DNA of 45,535 nt from an uncultured Lachnospiraceae bacterium (GCA_902783375.1 CACZQN010000052.1:1-45535); one strand, 5' to 3'; counted from the first letter of the stretch, positions 16,111 through 25,789 are shown. Notes: generated by a model from the letters alone, not told the origin. Translations and numbers: made by a program.

Positions 16111-18486
16111 ATGTGGCGTAATTGGATTACAGCTGGAACGGCGAAGCCGTTTTATGTGCGAAGAGAGATCGTACTGTCCGGAAAAATCGCGAAGGCGACA
16201 GCGAAAGTCTGCGGTCTCGGACAATTTGTGCTTCATATCAACGGGAAAAAGGTCGGAGATCATGAACTGGACCCGGGCTGGACGGATTACAGAAAATACA
16301 TCGAATATGTAACCTTTGATGTGACGGATCAGCTGCAGGAGGGGGCGAATGCGATCGGTGCAGAGATCGGAAACGGCTGGTTTATCATGGAGAATGAACA
16401 CTACAGCTTTCATTTTCCCCCGTTCATGCCGCCGAACCCGAATCCGTATACACCGTTCGGGAACTGCCTGGTCTTCGGCATGGAGCTGACGGTCTGCTAT
16501 GCGGACGGCAGGGAAGAAGTCTTTTCTACGGATCAGCAGGAGGGCTGGAAGACCTGTCCGCATCCGGTGACGATGAGCAATGTCTATGGTTCTGAGACCG
16601 TCGATTTCAGCCTCGAACAGCCGGGTTTTGATCAGACCGGATTTGATGATCATGCATGGCTGCCGGCGTTGACGCGCAGGATGGATCAGATCCTGCAGAA
16701 AGCCGGGTGGCAGCTGACAGAGGAAGAAGAGGCTGCGCGGAATGCAGGGAAAGAGACCGGAAAGATCACCCCGGAACTCCTCGAGCAGGATCATCCTGCT
16801 GTGAAAGTGATCCGGGAATATCCGGGGATCTGCGTCAGAGAGTTCAGCGGCTTCGCTGAAGGCGATGAAAGCAGACCGGAGAAGATCCAGATCTATGATT
16901 TCTCCCAGAACATGGCCGGTATCCTGATACTGCGGATGAAAGGGAAGAAGGGAGATGTCATCACCATCTATCCGGCTGAGAAGCTGACGGAGGACGGGCA
17001 TGCTGACCAGATGGCGAAGGGCTGGATGCCGATCGACAACGTGATCACCCTGATTCTTGGTGACGATGATAAAGAAGAGGAATTCCGGCAGCGATTCACC
17101 TATTTTGCCGGGAAATATATCGAAATTCATCTGCCGAAGCAGGCGGAGATTCTTTCGGTCCGGGCGGAAGCCATCACGGCAGCATGGAAGAACAGCGGGA
17201 CATTTACAACCGATGATGAACGCTTCCAGAAGATCTACGACATGATCGAGCGGACCCTCGAGGCCAACATCCTTTCGGTCCACACGGACTGCCCGACCAT
17301 CGAGCGGTTTGCCTGGCAGGAGCCGAACCATCTGATGGCGCCGGCAATCTTCTTTGTGAAGGACGGGGAGAAGCTGTGGCGGAAGTACCTGCGCGATCTC
17401 CGTGTGGCACAGCATACAGCCGAGGATACCTATTTTGATTTTGCTCATAACAGGATCCCGGCCGGCGACGGGCTGGAACCGTCCCAGGCGCCATGCTATA
17501 TTCCGAATGTCCTGCCGGTGCCGGGCATGGGCAGTTTTTATGATATCATTGCCTGGGGTAGTACGATCATCCTCGGGACGATGTGGCACTACCGGTTCTA
17601 TCACGATGTTACCATCCTTCAGGAGAACTACGAGGCAGGAAAGAGATATCTGGCTTATCTTGAGACAAAACTGGATGAGAACGGCTTTATCTCCCACGGC
17701 CTTGGCGACTGGGGCAATCCGGACGGACTGTATGCAAGAGAGAATATCGAGACGGCACTGCTCTATGAGGATGCGGTGGAACTGGCGGAAATGGCAGGTA
17801 TCCTTGCCGAAGCGGATGCCACAGAGGCCCTCCGGGCAGACGCGGATCATGATATCAGACTGGCAGAGGAGGTCCGTGAGAACTACAATGCGAAACTCCT
17901 TGCCCGCCGTGAGAACGGGAAATATGCCTACCGTGTCTTTGAGGTAAAAGACGCATTCCGGATGACCCAGGCTGCGGAGGCGATGCCGCTGCTTTTCGGC
18001 ATGGTACCGGAAGAAGCGATTGAAGATGTGAAGGAAGCTTTCCGGGAGACACTTCTGGAGAGAGAAGCATTTATCGCGGGAGAGGTCGGCCTGCCTTATA
18101 TCATCCGGTTGGCCGGGAAATACGGCTGGCATGACCTGATTGCACGATTCGTGACCAGGGAAGAACATCCGAGCTACTATGCATTTGTCAAAGATGGCAT
18201 GACAACCCTCGGGGAATTCTGGGAGACCAATCCGAGAAGCCATTGCCATGATATGATGGGGCATATCCTGGAGTGGTACTTCACCGGGATCGCCGGAATC
18301 CGGCCTGTAACTGCAGATTGGCGTGAAATCGAAGTACATCCTTATCTGCCGGAAGGGATGAACCGTTTTACCTGCACCTTCTCCGGCGCAGCCGGATCCA
18401 TCACGGTGCATGCAGAACGGAAGGATAATGGGGAAGAGATCCGATCTGAAATCCGCGCAGATGAAGGGATCACGATCAGAGAGTGA
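16111..18486 (+). CDS. Glycoside hydrolase family 78 (alpha-L-rhamnosidase)
   Basis: A 791-residue enzyme without signal peptide, so probably cytoplasmic. The N-terminal beta-sandwich part (about 1-170) contains WTDYRKYIEYVTFDVTDQLQ and EIGNGWFI, typical of bacterial rhamnosidases. The (alpha/alpha)6 catalytic domain carries SVHTDCPTIERFAWQE. In it Asp393, Glu398 and Glu404 are the acidic residues expected to act in this family. HPYLPEGMN opens the C-terminal beta-domain. The usual DCPQR..GW wording is altered to DCPTIERFAW, so substrate preference may differ. The gene has GGATGGAGAG as ribosome site. It is followed 97 bases later by the barnase gene, with no clear terminator between them. 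Confidence 0.88.
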   Translation: MWRNWITAGTAKPFYVRREIVLSGKIAKATAKVCGLGQFVLHINGKKVGDHELDPGWTDYRKYIEYVTFDVTDQLQEGANAIGAEIGNGWFIMENEHYSFHFPPFMPPNPNPYTPFGNCLVFGMELTVCYADGREEVFSTDQQEGWKTCPHPVTMSNVYGSETVDFSLEQPGFDQTGFDDHAWLPALTRRMDQILQKAGWQLTEEEEAARNAGKETGKITPELLEQDHPAVKVIREYPGICVREFSGFAEGDESRPEKIQIYDFSQNMAGILILRMKGKKGDVITIYPAEKLTEDGHADQMAKGWMPIDNVITLILGDDDKEEEFRQRFTYFAGKYIEIHLPKQAEILSVRAEAITAAWKNSGTFTTDDERFQKIYDMIERTLEANILSVHTDCPTIERFAWQEPNHLMAPAIFFVKDGEKLWRKYLRDLRVAQHTAEDTYFDFAHNRIPAGDGLEPSQAPCYIPNVLPVPGMGSFYDIIAWGSTIILGTMWHYRFYHDVTILQENYEAGKRYLAYLETKLDENGFISHGLGDWGNPDGLYARENIETALLYEDAVELAEMAGILAEADATEALRADADHDIRLAEEVRENYNAKLLARRENGKYAYRVFEVKDAFRMTQAAEAMPLLFGMVPEEAIEDVKEAFRETLLEREAFIAGEVGLPYIIRLAGKYGWHDLIARFVTREEHPSYYAFVKDGMTTLGEFWETNPRSHCHDMMGHILEWYFTGIAGIRPVTADWREIEVHPYLPEGMNRFTCTFSGAAGSITVHAERKDNGEEIRSEIRADEGITIRE

Positions 18487-18583
18487 ATGCGGCGAATAGT
18501 TAATTTGACGATCGATTTTGCGCGAGCCCGGATTGACAGCCGGACACAGCGCGAAATGGATCAGAAGGACAGGAAGTGAAGGA

Positions 18584-19291
18584 ATGAGACAGAAAAAGAC
18601 ATGCCGGGGACTGATCTGGCTGCTGAGTCTGCTTCTGATTGTAACGATGATCGGATGCGGGAAACAGCCTGCCGCATCCGGGAACACTGAAAGAAGCCAG
18701 CAGCAGAATCTGCAGCTGATCTCTTCGGAGGAGAGTGCTGAAAAGCCGACAGGACAGGAACTGCAGCTGATTTCATCAGCGTCGGCGACGGAAGAAGCAT
18801 CGCAGGCGACAGAGGAGGCAGAACCGTCGCAGACGACGGATGAGGCGGATGAACCGCAGGAAGAACCGGCAGAGGAACCTGCCGAAGAGGTGACCGAGAA
18901 ACCTGCAGAGGAGCCTGTGGAGGAACCTGCCGAAGAGCCGGAGGAGCTCCTTGATCCGGATGGCAGTTATTTCTCGAAGGAAGAGGTGGCGCTTTATCTC
19001 TACCAGTACGGGGAACTGCCGGGGAATTTTATCACGAAGAAAGAAGCAAGAAAGCTTGGCTGGAGCGGTGGCTCTGTGCAGAAGTATGCACCGGGCAAGG
19101 CCATCGGCGGGGATGTCTTCGGAAACTACGAAGGTGTGCTGCCGGATGGGGATTACCATGAGTGCGATATTGACACCGACGGGAAGAAGAGCCGCGGAGC
19201 AAAGCGGATTGTCTTTTCGGACGATGGGCGGATCTACTACACCGATGACCACTACGAAACTTTTGAGCTGCTGTACGGAGAAGAAAGATGA
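18584..19291 (+). CDS. Lipoprotein with C-terminal barnase-type ribonuclease domain
   Basis: A 235-residue protein: signal peptide (residues 1-24) with a lipobox-like MIGC placing Cys25 for lipidation; a low-complexity Glu/Pro/Ala-rich tether (about 65-122) containing an internal duplication (LQLISS occurs twice); and a barnase-like domain from about 125. Residues matching barnase catalytic positions are present: Lys152 (barnase K27), Glu193 (E73), Arg204 and Arg208 (R83, R87) and His223 (H102), with phrases LPGNFITKKEA, PGKAIGGDVFGN and TDDHYETF. It should cleave RNA, yet it is built to sit on the outer face of the membrane. The start follows AGGAAGTGAAGG. The next gene, overlapping by four bases, encodes barstar. 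Confidence 0.93.
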   Translation: MRQKKTCRGLIWLLSLLLIVTMIGCGKQPAASGNTERSQQQNLQLISSEESAEKPTGQELQLISSASATEEASQATEEAEPSQTTDEADEPQEEPAEEPAEEVTEKPAEEPVEEPAEEPEELLDPDGSYFSKEEVALYLYQYGELPGNFITKKEARKLGWSGGSVQKYAPGKAIGGDVFGNYEGVLPDGDYHECDIDTDGKKSRGAKRIVFSDDGRIYYTDDHYETFELLYGEER

Positions 19292-19575
19292 GAGAGATAA
19301 CAATCAGTTTGTCGCATGTCTATCTGCGGAAAGAATTTCATGAGGCAGTCTGGAAAGCACTCGGGCCGGAGGGAGAAAATCTGCTGCCGGACTACTACGG
19401 GAAGAACCTGGATGCCCTGGCAGACGCCCTGGATGAAGTCAGTGAACCGCTTCAGATCACCTTTACAGAAGTCGGCGAGGCGGAGTTCTGGATGAAGCCG
19501 TATCTGCAGCGGGTCTACCGCATGGCTGCCCATGTGAATCACGAAAATCCGTCTGTAAAAATCCTTTTCAAATGA
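19288..19575 (+). CDS. Barstar-family ribonuclease inhibitor
   Basis: A 95-residue cytoplasmic barstar. The key inhibitor segment LPDYYGKNLDALADALDEV matches barstar helix 2, retaining the counterparts of Asp35 and Asp39 that contact barnase; the tryptophan at barstar position 38 is Ala here. It starts inside the stop of the barnase gene (ATGA), which couples the two and matches the one-to-one need for an inhibitor. It should protect the cell from any barnase that remains or folds inside before export. Confidence 0.92.
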   Translation: MREITISLSHVYLRKEFHEAVWKALGPEGENLLPDYYGKNLDALADALDEVSEPLQITFTEVGEAEFWMKPYLQRVYRMAAHVNHENPSVKILFK

Positions 19576-19593
19576 GAAGGGTTCGTGTATACT
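19565..19593 (+). promoter_or_regulatory. Candidate promoter of the HerA-like ATPase gene
   Basis: TTTTCA at 19565-19570, 17 bases, TATACT at 19588-19593 preceded by TG (extended -10 style). It lies 35 bases before the ATG at 19629. The -35 match is only moderate. Confidence 0.5.
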
Positions 19594-19628
19594 GAAAAGA
19601 GGATTTCTTTGGGAAAGGGGAAAAAACG

Positions 19629-21299
19629 ATGTATCAACTGGATACTGGAAAGATTCTGATTGCAAAGTCGAATGGAGAACCGATTTATATTTATCCGAAG
19701 ATGGCGAACCGCCATGGCCTGATTGCCGGTGCCACAGGTACCGGTAAAACCGTCACCCTGAAGGTGATGGCCGAGTCGTTCTCGGATGCCGGTGTGCCGG
19801 TCTTCCTGGCAGATGCCAAGGGTGACCTTGCAGGCATGATGAATGTCGGCATGATGAACGAGAATGTCGAGAACCGCGTGAAGGCGATGAATCTCGAAGA
19901 GGATGGCTTCAAGCTGAAGGGTTATCCGACCGTCTTCTGGGATGTTTATGGTGAGAGAGGCCTCCCGCTCCGGGCGACCATCTCCGAGATGGGACCGCTG
20001 CTTCTGTCGAGAATTCTTGATCTGAATGATACCCAGACGGATGTGCTGACCGTTGTGTTCAAGATCGCGGACGATGAGAATCTGCTGCTGATCGATACGA
20101 AGGATCTGCGCTCCATGCTGACCTATGTCGGCGAGCATGCGCAGGAGTACAGCCTCCAGTATGGCAATATCGCAAAGCAGTCGCTTTCCGCTATCATCCG
20201 TTCCGTCATTGCCCTGGAGGGCGAGGGCGGCGACCAGTTCTTCGGCGAGCCTGCCATCGATATCCATGACTGGTTTACATCCGAACTCGACGGCAGAGGA
20301 AAGATTCACATCCTTGCCTGCGAGAAGCTGATGCAGAGCCCGAAGATGTATGCGACCTTCATGCTGTGGCTCATCTCCGAACTGTTCGAGACCCTGCCGG
20401 AGGCAGGCGATCTTGAGAAGCCGCGGATGGTCTTCTTCTTCGATGAGGCACATATGCTGTTCGACGATGCTTCGAAGAATGTCCTCCAGAAGGTGGAGCA
20501 GGTCGTGAAGCTGATCCGTTCGAAGGGTGTCGGCATCTATTTCGTCACCCAGAACCCGAATGATATTCCGGACGGTGTTCTGTCCCAGCTGTCGAACAAG
20601 GTGCAGCATGCGCTGCGTGCGTACACACCGGCTGAACTCCGGAAGGCAAAAGCGGCAGCATCCGCATTCCGTGAGAATCCGGACTTTGACACTTTCGATG
20701 CACTGGTCAATCTCGGAACCGGTGAAGCGCTGGTTTCCGTTCTCGATGAGAAGGGAATTCCGACGGTTGTACAGCGTGCATTTATCCTGCCGCCGCAGAG
20801 CCAGATGGGTGCCATCGATGATGTAACCCGCGAGATCGCAATCCGGAATTCCAGCCTGAATCTGAAATACATGGAAGCGATTGACCGTGATTCTGCTTAT
20901 GAGTTCCTGCAGAGAATGCGTTTCGAGGCAGAAGCGGAGGAAGCAAGGCAGGCAGAGGAAGCGGCTGCGGCCAAGCAGGCAGCGATCGAAGAAAAGGAGC
21001 GGAAGAGACAGGAAGAGGCTGCTGCAAAGCAGGCTGCCAGAGAAGAAGCTGCTGCACAGCGCCAGGCTGAGCGGGAGGCAGCTTCGGAAGCAAAGGCAAA
21101 GGAACGTGAAGAAGCTGCGAAGAAGCGGAAAGTCACCAGCGCTGTTGCGAGTGTCGGCAATACCGCTGCGGGTACGGTCGGCAGAGAAGTCGGGAATGCG
21201 CTCGGCTCCACCATCGGCGGCAAGTTCGGCAAGAAGCTCGGCGGCAACGTCGGTGCAGCGCTCGGAAGAGGACTCTTCAGCACGCTGTTCAAGAGATAA
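19629..21299 (+). CDS. HerA-like ATPase (DUF853-type helicase family)
   Basis: A 556-residue P-loop ATPase. Walker A is GATGTGKT (residues 34-41) and Walker B is FFFDEAHMLF (about 272-281); FLADAKGDLAGM and YFVTQNPNDIP are further family phrases. This DUF853 group is HerA/FtsK-related; biochemical function is not established. Residues about 425-500 form a charged Ala/Glu/Lys/Arg coiled coil. The tail is Gly-rich (VGREVGNALGSTIGGKFGKK), like glycine-zipper membrane or oligomerisation motifs. AAAGGGG precedes the ATG. It is followed by a SNF2 helicase 61 bases downstream; the pair may act on DNA together, but this is an inference from adjacency. Confidence 0.85.
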   Translation: MYQLDTGKILIAKSNGEPIYIYPKMANRHGLIAGATGTGKTVTLKVMAESFSDAGVPVFLADAKGDLAGMMNVGMMNENVENRVKAMNLEEDGFKLKGYPTVFWDVYGERGLPLRATISEMGPLLLSRILDLNDTQTDVLTVVFKIADDENLLLIDTKDLRSMLTYVGEHAQEYSLQYGNIAKQSLSAIIRSVIALEGEGGDQFFGEPAIDIHDWFTSELDGRGKIHILACEKLMQSPKMYATFMLWLISELFETLPEAGDLEKPRMVFFFDEAHMLFDDASKNVLQKVEQVVKLIRSKGVGIYFVTQNPNDIPDGVLSQLSNKVQHALRAYTPAELRKAKAAASAFRENPDFDTFDALVNLGTGEALVSVLDEKGIPTVVQRAFILPPQSQMGAIDDVTREIAIRNSSLNLKYMEAIDRDSAYEFLQRMRFEAEAEEARQAEEAAAAKQAAIEEKERKRQEEAAAKQAAREEAAAQRQAEREAASEAKAKEREEAAKKRKVTSAVASVGNTAAGTVGREVGNALGSTIGGKFGKKLGGNVGAALGRGLFSTLFKR

Positions 21300-21360
21300 A
21301 TAAGAAGCATAAGGCGCTGTCGATATGGCAGGGGCTATGATAGAACATCGGAGGATACAG

Positions 21361-24300
21361 ATGTCAGATTTTCTGGATACCAGGGAATTGAATATGCTGC
21401 AGACTGCGGTGCATGAAGAGCGGGCGGATGAAACGCCCGCTTTTTATGCACCGGAAGCCATGGAGTCCTTTACCTATTTTCATCCGGAACGTTTTATGGA
21501 CGGACTCGGGATCGAGGCGGATGTGCTCGAGGAGGCAAGAGGGCTCGTTGCTGCGGGCCAGTATCAGATCCTTTCCTTTGAGACGAAGTACAACGAGATC
21601 AAGAACGGGCGGCTCGAGGGCATCTTCCGGGTGGAATTCCCCAGGGAGGACCGCAGAGGGAACCGCATCAGCGGGGTCTCCATCCAGGTGACCCTCCGGT
21701 TTGACAGCGACCGGATCCGGGAAGCGCGTTGTACCTTCTGGAAATGCTACGGCCACCTGAACAGTGCATCGTACCTCGGCCTCACGATCTGTCCGCACCA
21801 GGCGGCGGCACTGCTTCTGCTGCAGGACTACCTTCTGGAGCATGAGACCGGGGACGGGACCAATGCCGCCGGCGAGCGCTTCCTTGCGGCAGCACGGCTG
21901 CAGCGGCAGAAGGCAGAGGGATCCGCAGAGGATCTGATCCTGGTTCCATCGATCACGGGGATGGAGAAAGGTGTTCTTTCCTGCGAGTTCTCCATCGGCA
22001 CCGAAGGTGCAAAGGGGAAACTGTATAAGGTCCGGAATATCCGGGATCTGCTGGCCGGTTTTGACCAGCGTGATGTGATGCAGTTCGGCAGAAGTGAGCT
22101 GCTGCTCGATCCGGACAGGCTCCAGGAGAGCAGCCGGAAATGGCTGGATTTCCTGCGCGGCAGTGTGGAAGAAGAGGATGAACTGCTGGAGCGTTGGATC
22201 CGTTCCGGGACGAAGGCTGGCCTTTCTGCCGGCCAGAGCGCACCGAAGATGAAGAACAGCATCCCGCTCTTCGGCGCACGGCTCGATGACTTTATGGAGA
22301 TCGCGGCCGGAACTGAAGTGCCGGCGGAAGAAGGGGCGGTTCTGATCGGTTCCGCGGATGGAGAGGCAGACGGGGAGACGGCGCATTTCCCGCTGGCTCT
22401 GACGATGAAAGAACGAAGGAATGAAGAGGATGACGCCTTCCTGGGCGTCGAACTTTCGGGAGAGGTGCCGACCCTGCTGAAGGGACGACGCAGGCAGTAT
22501 GCGCTGACAGACCGGAAGATCCAGCCGATCGCGGAGAAGGCAGATGGCGTGCTGCTGCCGATCCTTGAGAATGCTGTCCGCGGCAAGGTGCGGATTGAGA
22601 TCGGACGGGACCGCCTGCCGGAGTTCTACCGGAAGGTCCTGCCAAGGCTCCGGGAAGAAGCGGAAGTCACGGAATATGACAGTGAGTCCATCGAGCGGCA
22701 TCTGCCGCCGGAACCGGAATTTGTCCTCTACATGGATGCGCCGGCCGGCGAGGTGATCTGCCGGGCGGATGTTTTCTACGGCCCGCAGGCACACGCACTG
22801 ATGGATCAGGGGAACAGTCAGGGACAGTACCGGAACCGTACGGAAGAACAGAAGATGATCGAGACGATCAGTCGCTATCTGCCGGAGCAGGACCTGGAGA
22901 ATGGCGTCTTTGTCCTGAACCGGAACGACGAGGGACTGTATACGTTTCTCTCAGAAGGTATGGCGCTCCTGATGGACAGTGCCGAAGTGCGGGCAACCGA
23001 CCGGTTCCGCCGCCTCGGCGTGAAGAAACATCTCTCCATGAATCTGGGCATTTCCATGGAGAATGGGTTGCTTGATATCGATCTCACGTCGCATGACCTG
23101 ACCGAAGAGGAACTGATGGAGGCGCTGTACCGCTACCGCGAGCGCCGTCCGTTCATGCGGCTCTCGAATGGGGATTTTCTGAAACTCGAGGATAATGAGA
23201 CCCTCGAGAAGCTCTCGGAGATGCTGGACCAGCTGGAGATCTCACCGGCGGAGTTTGTCCGGGGAAATATGCATATCCCGGCATACAGAGCCCTCTACCT
23301 GCAGCGGAAGATGGAAGAGATGCCGGATGTCTACACCGAGCGGGATGCGCATTTCAAGAACCTGATCAAGGAATTCCGGACGGTGTCGGATGCAGACTTT
23401 GCCGTGCCGGATTCGCTCATGGCGGAGCCCCGGAAATATCAGATCGAAGGATTCCGGTGGCTCGCAACGCTGCACCGGTATGGCTTCGGTGGTATCCTGG
23501 CAGACGACATGGGTCTCGGCAAGACCCTGCAGATGATCATGCTGCTGCTCTGGCAGAAGGAATACGGAGAGGGCGGGACCTCCCTCGTCGTCTGCCCTGC
23601 ATCCCTGGTCTACAACTGGCGGGAAGAACTGAACCGGTTTGCACCGTCACTCCTCACGGAGGTTGTCGCCGGATCGCAGGAAGAGCGGGCGGTCCGGATC
23701 GCCGGATATCAGAATGTGGATGTGCTGATCACCTCGTATGATACCCTGAAAAGGGACATCGCGGAGTATGAAGGGAAGGAATTTGCCTTTGTGGTCGCGG
23801 ATGAGGCGCAGTATATCAAGAATGAAGCAACTTCCGCGGCGAAGTCCGTTAAGCTCCTCCAGGCCGCGACGCGGTACGCGCTGACCGGGACGCCGATCGA
23901 GAACCGGCTCTCGGAGCTCTGGAGTATCTTCGATTTCCTGATGCCGGGCTTCCTCTATGAGCAGACCCATTTCCGGATGGATTTCGAGACGCCGATCATG
24001 AAGAACGGGGCAGAAGGACCGAGAGAAGAACTGCGGAAGATGGTTACGCCATTTATCCTCAGAAGGATGAAGGCAGATGTGCTGACGGATCTCCCGGAGA
24101 AACTCGAGGAGATCCGCTATGCCGCGATGGAGGATGTGCAGCAGAAGCTCTACGATGCGGAAGTGCTTCGCATGAAGGACGAACTGAGTGAGCAGACTGA
24201 GGAGGCTTTCCGCCACGGGAAGATCGAACTGCTGGCGGAGCTCATGCGGATCCGGCAGATCTGCTGCGATCCGTCCCTCTGCTTCGAGAACTACGATGGC

Positions 24301-24813
24301 GGTTCTGCCAAGAAAGAGATGTGCATGGAACTGGTCGAATCCCTGATCGAGGGCGAGCACCGGATGCTCATCTTCTCGCAATTCAAGACCATGCTGCTGC
24401 TTCTCGAAGAAGAGCTTTCCGCGCGAAATATCCCGTACTATCTGATCACCGGCGATACGCCGAAGGAACGGCGGCTGCAGATGGTAAAGCAGTTTAATGA
24501 AGATGATACACCGGTCTTCCTGATCTCGCTGAAGGCAGGGGGCACCGGGCTGAACCTCACCGGCGCGGATGCGGTTATCCACTATGATCCGTGGTGGAAC
24601 TTCGCAGTCCAGAACCAGGCGACCGACCGTGCATATCGGATCGGACAGGAGAAGATCGTCACCGAGTACCGCCTGATCATGAAGGGAACGGTCGAGGAAA
24701 AGGTGGTCGAGATGCAGGAGGACAAAAGGAAACTCTCCGACGATCTGCTCGCCGGAGAGAATATCAGCAGCGCGGTGCTCGACAGAGATGAGCTGATGGC
24801 ACTGCTCGGATAA
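21361..24813 (+). CDS. SWI2/SNF2-family DNA helicase/translocase
   Basis: A 1150-residue bacterial SNF2 ATPase. The long N-terminal region (about 1-680) resembles the bacterial SNF2-associated domain and has no cysteine cluster that would mark a SWIM zinc finger. The motor has motif I DDMGLGKT (about 715-722), DEAQYIKN (about 813-820), LTGTPIENRLSELWS, and the C-terminal helicase lobe ending in QATDRAYRIGQ (about 1085-1095). Such proteins move along double-stranded DNA or displace DNA-bound complexes, often RNA polymerase. ATG at 21361 follows CGGAGGATACAG. It follows the HerA-like gene and precedes a hydrolase in the same direction. Confidence 0.93.
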   Translation: MSDFLDTRELNMLQTAVHEERADETPAFYAPEAMESFTYFHPERFMDGLGIEADVLEEARGLVAAGQYQILSFETKYNEIKNGRLEGIFRVEFPREDRRGNRISGVSIQVTLRFDSDRIREARCTFWKCYGHLNSASYLGLTICPHQAAALLLLQDYLLEHETGDGTNAAGERFLAAARLQRQKAEGSAEDLILVPSITGMEKGVLSCEFSIGTEGAKGKLYKVRNIRDLLAGFDQRDVMQFGRSELLLDPDRLQESSRKWLDFLRGSVEEEDELLERWIRSGTKAGLSAGQSAPKMKNSIPLFGARLDDFMEIAAGTEVPAEEGAVLIGSADGEADGETAHFPLALTMKERRNEEDDAFLGVELSGEVPTLLKGRRRQYALTDRKIQPIAEKADGVLLPILENAVRGKVRIEIGRDRLPEFYRKVLPRLREEAEVTEYDSESIERHLPPEPEFVLYMDAPAGEVICRADVFYGPQAHALMDQGNSQGQYRNRTEEQKMIETISRYLPEQDLENGVFVLNRNDEGLYTFLSEGMALLMDSAEVRATDRFRRLGVKKHLSMNLGISMENGLLDIDLTSHDLTEEELMEALYRYRERRPFMRLSNGDFLKLEDNETLEKLSEMLDQLEISPAEFVRGNMHIPAYRALYLQRKMEEMPDVYTERDAHFKNLIKEFRTVSDADFAVPDSLMAEPRKYQIEGFRWLATLHRYGFGGILADDMGLGKTLQMIMLLLWQKEYGEGGTSLVVCPASLVYNWREELNRFAPSLLTEVVAGSQEERAVRIAGYQNVDVLITSYDTLKRDIAEYEGKEFAFVVADEAQYIKNEATSAAKSVKLLQAATRYALTGTPIENRLSELWSIFDFLMPGFLYEQTHFRMDFETPIMKNGAEGPREELRKMVTPFILRRMKADVLTDLPEKLEEIRYAAMEDVQQKLYDAEVLRMKDELSEQTEEAFRHGKIELLAELMRIRQICCDPSLCFENYDGGSAKKEMCMELVESLIEGEHRMLIFSQFKTMLLLLEEELSARNIPYYLITGDTPKERRLQMVKQFNEDDTPVFLISLKAGGTGLNLTGADAVIHYDPWWNFAVQNQATDRAYRIGQEKIVTEYRLIMKGTVEEKVVEMQEDKRKLSDDLLAGENISSAVLDRDELMALLG

Positions 24814-24843
24814 CCAGCACAGAGGCAGAGCAGGAGATGGGGT

Positions 24844-25665
24844 ATGAAAAAAGAGACAATTGTCATTGCGGACAGGACCTGCTATCTGTATCCGCCAAAA
24901 GATAGAAAAATAAATTCGACAGATACATCTGCCCAAAATGGGGAAAACGGAAGTGTGCCGAAGCTCCTGCTGCTGCAGGCAGGGGATTCCCATGATGTGG
25001 CGCTGCTTGACCGGGAGGTGGAACTGATCCGGAAGGGATTGCGGGAGAGTTCGGCTTCTGATGGGAAACCGGGAGGCGGAGCCGGGGGCGTGGAGATGCC
25101 GGCCTTCTTTTTTGCTGCGGTCGAGGTGAAGGACTGGGGACAGGAGCTCTCGCCCTGGCCCGCACCGCCGACCTTTGGAGAGGAACCCTTCGGGGACGGC
25201 GCGCCGCTTTTCCTGCAGATGATCCTGGAACAGATTCTGCCGGCAGTGACAGAACGATTCGGGCTTCCTGCCGATGTTCCGGTGATCCTCGGCGGATACT
25301 CCCTGGCCGGTCTTTTCGCACTCTGGGCAGCATATCAGACGGACCGCTTTGCCGGTGTCTGCGGGGTGTCCCCGTCGGTCTGGTATCCGGACTGGGACCG
25401 CTATACGGAAGAACACCGGATCCGCAGCGGGGCGGTCTATCTGAGCCTCGGAACGAAAGAGGAGAAGACCAGGAATCCGCAGATGAAGATCGTCGGAGAC
25501 AGGATCCGGGGGTATGAAGAACTGCTGCGGCAGCAATACGGGGCAGAGGACCGGGTGATCCTTGAGTGGAACCCCGGCAACCATTTCATCGAATCGGAAC
25601 GACGCACCGCGAAGGGATTTGTCTGGTGCTGCCGGCATGTCGTGGAGCAGGAACTGGGGAGATAA
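24844..25665 (+). CDS. Alpha/beta-hydrolase esterase-like protein
   Basis: A 273-residue cytoplasmic protein of the putative esterase (Fes/IroE-like) type. The nucleophile elbow is GGYSLAG with Ser153; the conserved VSPSVWYPD follows the usual family pattern, and NPGNHF supplies the likely catalytic His247. The acidic member of the triad is not certain. Substrates in this family range from siderophore esters to acylated sugars, and nothing here decides between them. AGGAG stands before the ATG. The stop codon lies inside the loop of a strong terminator, so transcription should end here. Confidence 0.82.
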   Translation: MKKETIVIADRTCYLYPPKDRKINSTDTSAQNGENGSVPKLLLLQAGDSHDVALLDREVELIRKGLRESSASDGKPGGGAGGVEMPAFFFAAVEVKDWGQELSPWPAPPTFGEEPFGDGAPLFLQMILEQILPAVTERFGLPADVPVILGGYSLAGLFALWAAYQTDRFAGVCGVSPSVWYPDWDRYTEEHRIRSGAVYLSLGTKEEKTRNPQMKIVGDRIRGYEELLRQQYGAEDRVILEWNPGNHFIESERRTAKGFVWCCRHVVEQELGR

Positions 25666-25686
25666 CCCGGTTCCTGTTCTTTTTCT
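25648..25686 (+). terminator. Intrinsic terminator overlapping the hydrolase stop codon
   Basis: An 11-base stem, CAGGAACTGGG paired with CCCGGTTCCTG (one T-G pair), is followed by TTCTTTTTCTG. The hydrolase TAA (25663-25665) lies in the loop. Confidence 0.85.
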
Positions 25687-25716
25687 GTTAAGGAATATCC
25701 GGCATCACGGCGGGGT

Positions 25717-25744
25717 GTTGACTTTTGGCAAAGGAGTGCTACAA
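25717..25744 (+). promoter_or_regulatory. Promoter of the Mrp-like antiporter operon
   Basis: TTGACT at 25717-25722, 16 bases, TACAAT at 25739-25744, about 45 bases before the first gene of the operon. No clear internal terminator was seen before 37892, so this promoter may serve over 12 kb. Confidence 0.78.
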
Positions 25745-25789
25745 TGTGTCTTATGTTTAAAAATCAGTACATATAAGAGGTGATATCAG

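Noticed and set aside
15919-18687. A 922-codon open frame on the minus strand opposite the rhamnosidase
   Set aside because: It is an antisense shadow of a well-supported GH78 gene. Its translation is rich in Cys, Arg and His with no domain, and it lacks a ribosome site.
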